61,349 bases of DNA from an uncultured Lachnospiraceae bacterium. Its GTDB lineage: Bacteria; Bacillota; Clostridia; Lachnospirales; Lachnospiraceae. Each line of letters begins with the position of its first letter. Positions within the stretch are counted from its first letter, which is position 1. A program made the translations under genes and the position numbers. Location: positions 1-61,349 of the forward strand of contig CANDAG010000023.1 of NCBI GenBank assembly GCA_947382625.1. Reading direction: 5' to 3'. The notes under the pieces are model-generated. The model worked only from the letters and a program-made list of their open reading frames with translations, was not told the origin of the DNA and searched no databases. Shown one piece after another: positions 7,831 to 15,787 of the stretch.

Positions 7831-8136
7831 AATGACGAAGACAGTAACTGTTTTCCAAACATCACAGCGAGCCGGGCATGGTGAGAGCCGGTATCAGTAG
7901 GATGGCAGTGAAGATCACTTCCGAGCTGCGGGCTGAAAGAGACAGATGACAAATTTATTTGTCCTTTGCTATAAGAAGGTGTCAAGTAGGCTTTGCCGGA
8001 ATCCTCCGTTACAGGAAAGCATATTCAACTGCGGATGGGACAGACGAAGGTTTGTGGACCCGCGCGGTGCGTATGAGTAAACAGGTGGTTAATACGGTAT
8101 TTAAATCCCGTCCTTTTTACGGACGGGATTTTTTTA
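7831..8136 (+). promoter_or_regulatory. T-box riboswitch (isoleucine, specifier ATC) upstream of ileS
   Basis: Stem I starts with AATGACGAAG; GAAG (7837-7840) pairs with CTTC just after the specifier. The AGTA element is at 7843-7846, the upper helix ACTG pairs with CAGT, and ATC (7914-7916), an isoleucine codon, sits in the specifier position. The antiterminator element is a diverged T-box, ACAGGTGGTTAATACGG at 8081-8097; its TGGT can pair with the ACCA end of tRNA-Ile. The terminator AAATCCCGTCC...GGACGGGATTT with a T run is at 8103-8136. Short reading frames here are chance and are not genes. Confidence 0.88.
8103..8136 (+). terminator. T-box attenuator terminator of ileS
   Basis: An 11-bp perfect stem (AAATCCCGTCC with GGACGGGATTT), loop TTTTTAC, then TTTTT. 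Confidence 0.92.
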
Positions 8137-8194
8137 TCCATAGGAAAATCCGTTGGGTTATCCTTAACTAAAACCAAAAGAAAGGAAGGAAATT

Positions 8195-11100
8195 ATGTAT
8201 CAGAAGGTTTCAACAGACCTGAATTTTGTGGATCGGGAAAAAGACATTGAAAAGTTCTGGCGGGAAAATGATATTTTTAAAAAGAGTATGGAAAACAGGA
8301 AGGGATGTCCTACCTATACTTTTTATGACGGACCTCCTACCGCCAACGGTAAGCCCCACATCGGTCATGTGCTGACCCGTGTGATCAAGGACATGATCCC
8401 CAGATACCGTACCATGAAGGGGTATATGGTGCCCAGGAAGGCAGGCTGGGATACCCATGGACTTCCGGTGGAGCTGGAAGTAGAAAAGCTGCTTGGCCTG
8501 GATGGAAAGGAACAGATCGAAGGATATGGGCTGGATCCTTTTATCAGCAAATGTAAGGAAAGTGTATGGAAATATAAAGGGATGTGGGAGGATTTTTCAG
8601 ATACCGTAGGATTTTGGGCGGATATGGACGATCCTTATGTGACCTATCACGATGATTTTATTGAGTCCGAATGGTGGGCCTTAAAGCAGATCTGGGATAA
8701 GGGACTTTTGTATAAAGGGTTTAAGATCGTGCCTTACTGTCCCAGATGCGGAACCCCTCTTTCCTCCCATGAGGTGGCACAGGGGTATAAGGCGGTAAAG
8801 GAACGCTCCGCGGTGGTGCGTTTTAAGGTGACGGGAGAGGATGCCTATTTCCTTGCCTGGACCACAACGCCCTGGACTCTGCCCTCCAACCTTGCGCTGT
8901 GCGTGAATCCGGAGGAGACCTATGTCAAGGTGAAGGCGGCGGACGGCTATACCTATTATATGGCCCAGGCTCTTCTTGATACTGTGCTGGGTAAGCTGGC
9001 AGAGGAAGGAAAGCCGGCTTATGAGGTGCTTGCCACTTACACCGGAAAGGATCTGGAATACAAGGAATATGAACCTTTGTTTAACTGTGCGGGAGAAGCG
9101 GCAGCAAAGCAGCATAAGAAGGCACACTTTGTGACCTGCGACAGCTATGTTACCATGACGGACGGTACCGGTATCGTCCACATTGCACCGGCCTTCGGTG
9201 AGGATGACGCCCAGGTGGGACGTAAATATGACCTGCCCTTTGTTCAGTTTGTGGACGGTAAGGGAAATATGACCCAGGAGACTCCCTACGCAGGGAAGTT
9301 TGTAAAGGATGCGGATAAGGATATCCTGGTGGATCTTGATAAAGAAGGAAAATTATTCGATGCACCGAAATTTGAGCATGATTATCCCTTCTGCTGGAGA
9401 TGCGATACCCCCCTTATTTATTATGCAAGGGAATCCTGGTTTATCAAGATGACGGCAGTGCGGGACGATCTGGTCCGCAATAATAAGACAGTGAACTGGA
9501 TCCCCCAGTCTATCGGCGAAGGGCGTTTCGGTAACTGGCTTGAGAATATCCAGGATTGGGGCGTTTCACGGAACCGTTATTGGGGAACTCCTTTAAATAT
9601 CTGGGAATGTGAGGCGTGCGGCCATCAGGAGGCCGTGGGCTCCAGAGAAGAGCTGGAAAGGCTGAGCGGAAATCCCGAGGCAAAGACGGTAGAGCTTCAC
9701 AGACCTTATGTGGATGGGATCACCTGTACCTGTCCGGAGTGCGGCAAGACCATGCGCAGGGTGCCGGAGGTGATCGACTGCTGGTTTGACTCAGGAGCAA
9801 TGCCCTTTGCGCAGCATCATTATCCCTTTGAAAATAAGGAGCTGTTTGAATCCCAGTTCCCGGCACAGTTTATTTCGGAAGCAGTGGATCAGACCAGAGG
9901 CTGGTTTTATTCTCTGATGGCGGAATCTACCCTGCTTTTCAATAAATCTCCTTATGAGAACGTGATCGTTCTGGGGCTTGTGCAGGACGAAAACGGTCAG
10001 AAGATGAGTAAGTCGAAGGGAAATGCAGTGGATCCCTTTGAGGCACTTGCTACCTACGGGGCAGATGCGATCCGCTGGTATTTCTATATCAATTCCGCAC
10101 CCTGGCTGCCCAGCCGGTTCCATGGAAAGGCCGTGATGGAAGGACAGCGCAAGTTCCTGGGAACCCTTTGGAACACCTACGCATTCTTTATCTTATATGC
10201 AAACATTGATGATTTTGACGCCACAAGATATACGCTGGAATATGACAGCCTTTCCGTAATGGATAAGTGGCTTTTGTCCAAGCTGAATACGGCTATCAAG
10301 GAAGTAGATCAGAATCTGGATCACTACCGGATCCCGGAGGCGGCAAGAGTCCTTGACAATTTTGTGGATGAGATGAGTAACTGGTATGTGCGCCGTTGCC
10401 GGGAACGTTTCTGGGCAAAGGGTATGGAGCAGGATAAAGTAAATGCCTACATGACCCTTTACACAGCGTTGACGCAGATCTGTAAGTGTGCGGCTCCCAT
10501 GGTTCCCTTCATGGCAGAGGAGATTTATCTGAATCTGGTAAAGAGCAATGATAAGGAAGCGCCGGAGAGTATCCATCTGTGTGATTTCCCTGTAGCCGAC
10601 GAAGCTATGATCGATCAGAAGCTGGAAGAGAATATGGAGGAGGTGCTTTCCATCGTAGTGATGGGACGTGCGGCCCGGAATGCGGCCAATATCAAGAACC
10701 GTCAGCCCATCGGAACCATGTATGTAAAGGCGGATCATGCCCTGGAGGGTTACTTCAGGGAAATCGTGGAGGATGAACTGAACGTAAAGGAAGTGGTCTT
10801 CCGGGAGGACGTGAATGATCTGACCTCATACAGCTTTAAGCCTCAGCTCCGCACGGTAGGCCCTAAGTATGGCAAGCAGCTGGCAGGTATCCGTGAGTAT
10901 CTTCAGGCAGTGGACGGCACCCAGGCTATGAAGGAGCTGAAGGAAAAGGGAGCTCTTGCGTTTGAAGTAAACGGCACAGCCGTATCGCTGGCGGAGGAGG
11001 ATCTGCTGATCGATGTGGCACAGAAGGCCGGTCTTGTGACAGAGGGCGATAACAATATTACGGTGGTACTCGATACCAACCTGACGCCGGAGCTGATCGA

Positions 11101-11356
11101 GGAAGGCTTTGTCTATGAGGTGATCAGCAAGATCCAGACCATGCGTAAGGAGTCCGGCTTTGAGGTGATGGATCACATTGTGGTGTCTGTGGGCGGAAAT
11201 GAAAAGCTTTCAGAGATCGTGGAGAAGAACAGGGATGCCATTTCGGAGAAGGTTCTGGCAGAGCGCATCGTAAAGGATGGGGAAACGGCCGTTATGAAGG
11301 AATGGAATGTAAACGGCGAAAAGGTTACCCTCGGCATTGAGAAGATCGAAGGCTGA
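8195..11356 (+). CDS. ileS: Isoleucine--tRNA ligase, long eukaryotic-like type (IleRS type 2)
   Basis: A 1053-residue class I synthetase. The HIGH motif is PHIGHV at residues 54-59 and the KMSKS motif is at 603-607 (QKMSKSKGNAVDP). The editing CP1 domain is present between them (AWTTTPWTLPSNLAL near 230). The length and the segments DGPPTANGKPHIGHVLTR and WDTHGLPVELEVEK near the N-terminus fit the type 2, eukaryotic-like IleRS group rather than the roughly 920-residue type 1 enzyme. Type 2 enzymes are generally resistant to mupirocin, so natural tolerance is a reasonable inference. The start has AGGAAGGAAATT upstream. Expression is governed by the Ile T-box. Confidence 0.96.
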   Translation: MYQKVSTDLNFVDREKDIEKFWRENDIFKKSMENRKGCPTYTFYDGPPTANGKPHIGHVLTRVIKDMIPRYRTMKGYMVPRKAGWDTHGLPVELEVEKLLGLDGKEQIEGYGLDPFISKCKESVWKYKGMWEDFSDTVGFWADMDDPYVTYHDDFIESEWWALKQIWDKGLLYKGFKIVPYCPRCGTPLSSHEVAQGYKAVKERSAVVRFKVTGEDAYFLAWTTTPWTLPSNLALCVNPEETYVKVKAADGYTYYMAQALLDTVLGKLAEEGKPAYEVLATYTGKDLEYKEYEPLFNCAGEAAAKQHKKAHFVTCDSYVTMTDGTGIVHIAPAFGEDDAQVGRKYDLPFVQFVDGKGNMTQETPYAGKFVKDADKDILVDLDKEGKLFDAPKFEHDYPFCWRCDTPLIYYARESWFIKMTAVRDDLVRNNKTVNWIPQSIGEGRFGNWLENIQDWGVSRNRYWGTPLNIWECEACGHQEAVGSREELERLSGNPEAKTVELHRPYVDGITCTCPECGKTMRRVPEVIDCWFDSGAMPFAQHHYPFENKELFESQFPAQFISEAVDQTRGWFYSLMAESTLLFNKSPYENVIVLGLVQDENGQKMSKSKGNAVDPFEALATYGADAIRWYFYINSAPWLPSRFHGKAVMEGQRKFLGTLWNTYAFFILYANIDDFDATRYTLEYDSLSVMDKWLLSKLNTAIKEVDQNLDHYRIPEAARVLDNFVDEMSNWYVRRCRERFWAKGMEQDKVNAYMTLYTALTQICKCAAPMVPFMAEEIYLNLVKSNDKEAPESIHLCDFPVADEAMIDQKLEENMEEVLSIVVMGRAARNAANIKNRQPIGTMYVKADHALEGYFREIVEDELNVKEVVFREDVNDLTSYSFKPQLRTVGPKYGKQLAGIREYLQAVDGTQAMKELKEKGALAFEVNGTAVSLAEEDLLIDVAQKAGLVTEGDNNITVVLDTNLTPELIEEGFVYEVISKIQTMRKESGFEVMDHIVVSVGGNEKLSEIVEKNRDAISEKVLAERIVKDGETAVMKEWNVNGEKVTLGIEKIEG

Positions 11357-11398
11357 GGCGCTTCGCGAGACAGTTTATTGAATGTAAAACGGTAAACC

Positions 11399-11427
11399 TT
11401 GTGATTTTCCAATATCTGTAGTATAAT
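11399..11427 (+). promoter_or_regulatory. Promoter of glgP
   Basis: TTGTGA at 11399-11404, a 17-bp spacer and a perfect TATAAT at 11422-11427. This leaves a leader of about 110 bases before the ATG at 11548. Confidence 0.75.
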
Positions 11428-11473
11428 GTGTTTCGGTAAGATGACAAACTGGTAAGCTATGACGGTTTCCGGG

Positions 11474-11498
11474 GGTCTGTGCATTTCCTGTGCAGACC
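11474..11498 (+). other. Stem-loop in the glgP leader
   Basis: GGTCTGTGCA pairs with TGTGCAGACC (two G-T pairs) around a five-base loop. It is not followed by a T run, so it is not a terminator. It may stabilise the mRNA or be a binding site; nothing further can be said from the sequence. Confidence 0.5.
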
Positions 11499-11547
11499 TG
11501 AGGGGCCGTGATACGGTGATATAAAATGATGAACGGAGGAGATAATC

Positions 11548-14064
11548 ATGGCGCAGAAGACGACCGCATCTACACCCGCTGCTTCTACCTTTGATAAGGA
11601 AATGTTCAAGAGAAGCGTACTCTACAATGTAAAAACTTTATACAGAAAGACACTTGAGGAAGCCACTCCCCAGCAGATTTTCCAGGCAGTTGGCTATGCT
11701 GTAAAGGATGCTGTAGTGGATAACTGGCTGATCACTCACAAGGAATATGACAAGCAGGATCCCAAGATGGTATATTATATGTCCATGGAGTTCCTTATGG
11801 GGCGTGCCCTTGGCAATAATATCATTAATCTGGGCGCTTACAAGCCCTTCAAGGAAGCTCTGGCAGAGCTGGGACTGGATCTGGATGTGATCGAGGATCA
11901 GGAGCCTGATGCAGCTCTTGGAAACGGCGGACTGGGACGTCTGGCAGCATGCTTTCTGGATTCCCTTTCTACGTTGGGTTATCCGGCCTATGGCTGCGGT
12001 ATCAGATATCGTTACGGTATGTTCAAGCAGGAGATCAGGGATGGTTATCAGGTAGAGGTGCCGGACAACTGGCTTGTGGACGGCAATCCCTTTGAGCTTA
12101 GAAGACCTGAATATGCCAAGGAAGTGAAATTCGGCGGTTATGTAAATGTGCATATCGACAAAAACGGAAGAAGCAACTTCGTACAGGAAGGATATCAGAG
12201 TGTTAAGGCGATTCCCTATGATCTTCCTATTGTAGGTTACGGCAACGGCATTGTAAATACCCTGCGTATCTGGGATGCAGAGGCTGTTGAATGCTTCCAG
12301 TTAGATTCCTTTGACAAGGGTGATTACCAGAAGGCCGTTGAGCAGGCGAATCTGGCCAAGAACATCGTAGAGGTTCTTTATCCTAACGACAATCACTATG
12401 CAGGTAAGGAGCTGCGTTTGAAACAGCAGTACTTCTTCATTTCTGCTTCTGTACAGGAAGCGGTTGCCAGATATATGAGAAAGCATGATGACATCAGGAA
12501 GTTCTATGAGAAAGCAACCTTCCAGCTCAACGATACCCATCCTACGGTTGCATCTGCAGAGCTGATGAGGATCCTGATGGATGAGTATTATCTTACCTGG
12601 GATGAAGCATGGGAGGTTACCACCAAGACCTGTGCTTACACCAACCATACCATTATGGCTGAGGCTCTTGAGAAATGGCCCATCGAGCTGTTTTCAAGAC
12701 TGCTTCCCAGAATTTATCAGATCATTGAAGAGATCAACCGCAGATTTATTCTGCAGATCCAGCAGAAATATCCCGGTGATCATGAGAAGGTGCGCAAGAT
12801 GGCGATCATTTATGATGGACAGGTTAAGATGGCACACCTTGCGATTGCATCCGGTTATTCCGTAAACGGCGTTGCAAAGCTTCATACAGAAATCCTGAAG
12901 AACCAGGAGCTTAAGGACTTCTATGAGATGTTCCCTGAGAAGTTCAACAACAAGACCAACGGTATTACCCAGAGACGTTTCCTGCTCCACGGCAACCCGC
13001 TCCTTGCAGATTGGGTGACCGCCCATGTGGGATCCGAGTGGATCACCGACCTTCCTCAGATCAGCAGACTGAAGGTTTATGCGGATGATACCAAGGCGCA
13101 GCAGGAATTCATGAACATCAAGTATCAGAACAAGGTGCGCCTGGCTAAATATATTATGGAGCACAATGGAATTGAGGTTGATCCCCGCTCCATCTTTGAT
13201 GTGCAGGTTAAGAGACTTCATGAATACAAGCGTCAGCTGCTGAATATCCTGCATGTAATGTATCTGTACAATCAGCTTAAGGATAATCCGGATATGGAAT
13301 TCTATCCGAGAACATTTATCTTTGGCGCCAAGGCTTCCGCAGGCTACTACAATGCCAAGATGATCATCAAGCTGATCAACTCCGTGGCAGATGTAGTGAA
13401 CAACGATCCGGCTATTAACGGCAAGATCAAAGTGGTATTTATCGAGAATTACAGGGTATCCAATGCAGAGCTGATCTTTGCGGCAGCAGATGTATCCGAG
13501 CAGATCTCTACCGCCAGCAAGGAGGCATCCGGTACAGGTAACATGAAGTTCATGCTGAACGGCGCTCTTACCATCGGAACCATGGACGGTGCCAACGTGG
13601 AGATCGTAGAAGAGGTTGGAGAGGAAAATGCATTCATCTTCGGTCTTTCCTCCAATGAGGTTATTGAGTTTGAAAATCATGGCGGCTACAACCCCATGGA
13701 TGTGTTCAACAATGATCCTGATGTGAGAAGAGTCCTGATGCAGCTCATCAACGGAACCTTTTCACCCAACGATCCTGAACAGTTCCGGACGCTGTATAAC
13801 TCTCTGCTTAACACCTTAAGCACCTCCAAGGCGGATATGTACTTTATCCTGAAGGACTTCAAGTCCTACGCAGAGGCTCAGAAGAAGGTGGAGGCCGCTT
13901 ACCGCGACGAGGCAGGCTGGGCAAGAAGCGCGATCCTGAACGTAGCATGCAGCGGCAAGTTCTCATCAGACAGAACCATTCAGGAATATGTGGATGAGAT
14001 CTGGCATCTGGATAAGGTGGTACTGCCCAAGAAGACGGCAGAGTCGGTTGTGACCAAAAAGTAA
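11548..14064 (+). CDS. glgP: Glycogen/starch/alpha-glucan phosphorylase
   Basis: An 838-residue GT35 phosphorylase that releases glucose 1-phosphate from the non-reducing ends of alpha-1,4-glucans, using pyridoxal phosphate. The PLP lysine is Lys667 in ASGTGNMKFMLNGALTIGT. Other conserved parts are MGRALGNNIINLG near residue 85, ALGNGGLGRLAACFLDSLST near 124, QLNDTHPTVASAELMRI near 327 and RRFLLHGNPLLADW near 477. It is cytoplasmic. The ATG has CGGAGGAG upstream. It has its own promoter and ends at the stem-loop at 14102. Glycogen synthesis genes glgC and glgD are at the far end of the window. Confidence 0.97.
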   Translation: MAQKTTASTPAASTFDKEMFKRSVLYNVKTLYRKTLEEATPQQIFQAVGYAVKDAVVDNWLITHKEYDKQDPKMVYYMSMEFLMGRALGNNIINLGAYKPFKEALAELGLDLDVIEDQEPDAALGNGGLGRLAACFLDSLSTLGYPAYGCGIRYRYGMFKQEIRDGYQVEVPDNWLVDGNPFELRRPEYAKEVKFGGYVNVHIDKNGRSNFVQEGYQSVKAIPYDLPIVGYGNGIVNTLRIWDAEAVECFQLDSFDKGDYQKAVEQANLAKNIVEVLYPNDNHYAGKELRLKQQYFFISASVQEAVARYMRKHDDIRKFYEKATFQLNDTHPTVASAELMRILMDEYYLTWDEAWEVTTKTCAYTNHTIMAEALEKWPIELFSRLLPRIYQIIEEINRRFILQIQQKYPGDHEKVRKMAIIYDGQVKMAHLAIASGYSVNGVAKLHTEILKNQELKDFYEMFPEKFNNKTNGITQRRFLLHGNPLLADWVTAHVGSEWITDLPQISRLKVYADDTKAQQEFMNIKYQNKVRLAKYIMEHNGIEVDPRSIFDVQVKRLHEYKRQLLNILHVMYLYNQLKDNPDMEFYPRTFIFGAKASAGYYNAKMIIKLINSVADVVNNDPAINGKIKVVFIENYRVSNAELIFAAADVSEQISTASKEASGTGNMKFMLNGALTIGTMDGANVEIVEEVGEENAFIFGLSSNEVIEFENHGGYNPMDVFNNDPDVRRVLMQLINGTFSPNDPEQFRTLYNSLLNTLSTSKADMYFILKDFKSYAEAQKKVEAAYRDEAGWARSAILNVACSGKFSSDRTIQEYVDEIWHLDKVVLPKKTAESVVTKK

Positions 14065-14101
14065 ATAGAGAATATGATCGGAATCATATTATATTAAAAG
14101 A

Positions 14102-14137
14102 ACGCACGGCTGTTTCAGGCCGTGCGTTTGATTTTGT
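14102..14137 (+). terminator. Terminator of glgP
   Basis: ACGCACGGC pairs perfectly with GCCGTGCGT around an eight-base loop, followed by the T-rich TTGATTTTG. Confidence 0.85.
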
Positions 14138-14140
14138 TCG

Positions 14141-14168
14141 TTGTATTTTCTCCAGAATTTTGTATACT
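14141..14168 (+). promoter_or_regulatory. Probable promoter of the PPK2 gene
   Basis: TTGTAT at 14141-14146, a 16-bp spacer and TATACT at 14163-14168, between the glgP terminator and the ATG at 14208. Confidence 0.5.
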
Positions 14169-14207
14169 AATAATAGAAGGTATAGAAATGGAAAGGGAGG
14201 GATTACA

Positions 14208-15677
14208 ATGCTGAAAAATATTATTTTTGCAGATAAACCTGAAAAGGACGAGCTGAAGAAGAGATTAAAGAATGCGAGAAAGAGGCTGTCGGAGCAGCAG
14301 ACACTTCTTGCGGAGCATAAGATCCCCGTTCTGGTGCTTGTAGAGGGTTGGGGCACGGCAGGAAAGGGAAGTGCCATCGGACAGATCATACAGAACATTG
14401 ATCCCAGGTTTTTCAGGGTGGCATCTATGGATCAGCCAACTAAGGAAGAGTGCAGGAAGCCTTTTCTCTGCAAGTATTTCAGTAAGCTTCCGGAGGCCGG
14501 GAAATTCATGCTTTTAGACAGTGGATGGATGAATGAGATCACCGGGCTGTGCCTGCAGGGAGAATTGGATAAGAGAGAATATGAACGAAGGATCGCAAGC
14601 ATCAGAAGATTTGAACGGCAGCTTACGGATAACGGGTATCTGCTGATGAAGTTTTTCTGCCATATCAGCGAGAAAGAGCAGAGGAAGCGGATGGAAGCTC
14701 TGGAGGGGGATATTGACACCCGCTGGAGAGTGAATGAGCATGACAGGTGGCAGAACGAACATTATAAGAAATGCGAGAAGGTCTTTGGAAAATATATGGA
14801 GGATACCAATACGCCCTCTGCACCCTGGTATATCATTGATTCCGGGTCGCGGAAATGGGCGGAGCTTCAGATTCTGGAAACTCTGACTCAGGGAATTGAG
14901 ATCGCCCTGCAGAACAAAAGTCTTGCGGTACCGCTTCTGCAGAATGTATTTCCTCTTGAAAAGATGCCAAGGCTCTCTGAAATTTCTCTGGATAAGTTTC
15001 TGGAGGAGGAGGAATATGAGGAGGAGCTTAAGCGGTTGCAAAAGCACCTGGGAGAGCTCCACAACCGCCTTTACAGAAAAAAGGTGCCTGTGGTGATCGC
15101 CTATGAGGGCTGGGACGCGGCAGGCAAGGGCGGTAACATCAAGCGGATCACAGGAGCCCTGGATGCACGGGGATACGAGGTGCATCCGATCGCCAGTCCG
15201 GAGCCTCATGAGAAGGCAAGGCATTATCTGTGGCGTTTCTGGACCAGGCTGCCCAAGGCGGGACATATTGCCATTTTTGACAGAAGCTGGTACGGGCGTG
15301 TGATGGTGGAGCGTCTGGAGGGCTTCTGCAGTGAAAATGACTGGAAGCGTGCCTACAATGAGATCAATGAATTTGAAAAGGAGCTTTTTGACTGGGGGGC
15401 TGTGATCATCAAGTTCTGGGTGCAGATCGATAAGGATACCCAGCTTGCCCGCTTTGAGGACAGACAAAAGGACCCGGGCAAGCAGTGGAAGATCACGGCG
15501 GAGGACTGGCGTAACCGGGAGAAATGGGATGAGTATGAGGTGGCGGTCAATGAGATGATCCAGAAGACCAGCACCACCTATGCGCCCTGGCATATTCTGG
15601 AGTCGGTGGATAAAAAGTATGCCAGGATCAAGGCACTTAAGATTGTGATCAGGGAGCTTGAAAAGGCGCTGGGGTAG
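14208..15677 (+). CDS. Polyphosphate:AMP phosphotransferase (class II, two-domain PPK2)
   Basis: A 489-residue protein made of two fused PPK2 domains, the layout of class II PPK2 enzymes (Acinetobacter PAP type) that make ADP from AMP and polyphosphate. Domain 1 has a P-loop-like LVEGWGTAGKGSAIGQII near residues 45-62 and a divergent lid. Domain 2 has the full motif VIAYEGWDAAGKGGNIKRI near 295-313, the lid RFWTRLPKAGHIAIFDRSWY G near 343-362, and a Walker B-like IIKFWVQIDKD near 400. Domain 2 is therefore probably catalytic. The in-frame ATG at 14208 with GGGAGGGATTACA is preferred to an earlier one without a ribosome site. It follows glgP and may link energy reserves. Confidence 0.9.
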   Translation: MLKNIIFADKPEKDELKKRLKNARKRLSEQQTLLAEHKIPVLVLVEGWGTAGKGSAIGQIIQNIDPRFFRVASMDQPTKEECRKPFLCKYFSKLPEAGKFMLLDSGWMNEITGLCLQGELDKREYERRIASIRRFERQLTDNGYLLMKFFCHISEKEQRKRMEALEGDIDTRWRVNEHDRWQNEHYKKCEKVFGKYMEDTNTPSAPWYIIDSGSRKWAELQILETLTQGIEIALQNKSLAVPLLQNVFPLEKMPRLSEISLDKFLEEEEYEEELKRLQKHLGELHNRLYRKKVPVVIAYEGWDAAGKGGNIKRITGALDARGYEVHPIASPEPHEKARHYLWRFWTRLPKAGHIAIFDRSWYGRVMVERLEGFCSENDWKRAYNEINEFEKELFDWGAVIIKFWVQIDKDTQLARFEDRQKDPGKQWKITAEDWRNREKWDEYEVAVNEMIQKTSTTYAPWHILESVDKKYARIKALKIVIRELEKALG

Positions 15678-15787
15678 CTGGCGGATGAGAACGGCGGGAC
15701 TATAAAGTATGAAAAAGAAACCTGAAAACAGCTCTGCGCGCTTGCCGCGCTGAGCGTGCACGTTGCAGGGCGCAGGGAGGAAAATCT

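Noticed and set aside
7959-8171. Open frame of 70 codons in front of ileS
   Set aside because: It lies within the Ile T-box leader, including its terminator, and resembles no protein family.
12694-13680. Open frame of 328 codons antisense to glgP
   Set aside because: It is a shadow of the highly conserved phosphorylase; there is no ribosome site or family match.
14514-15761. Open frame of 415 codons antisense to the PPK2 gene
   Set aside because: The plus strand encodes two PPK2 domains; the antisense translation is His/Leu-rich noise.
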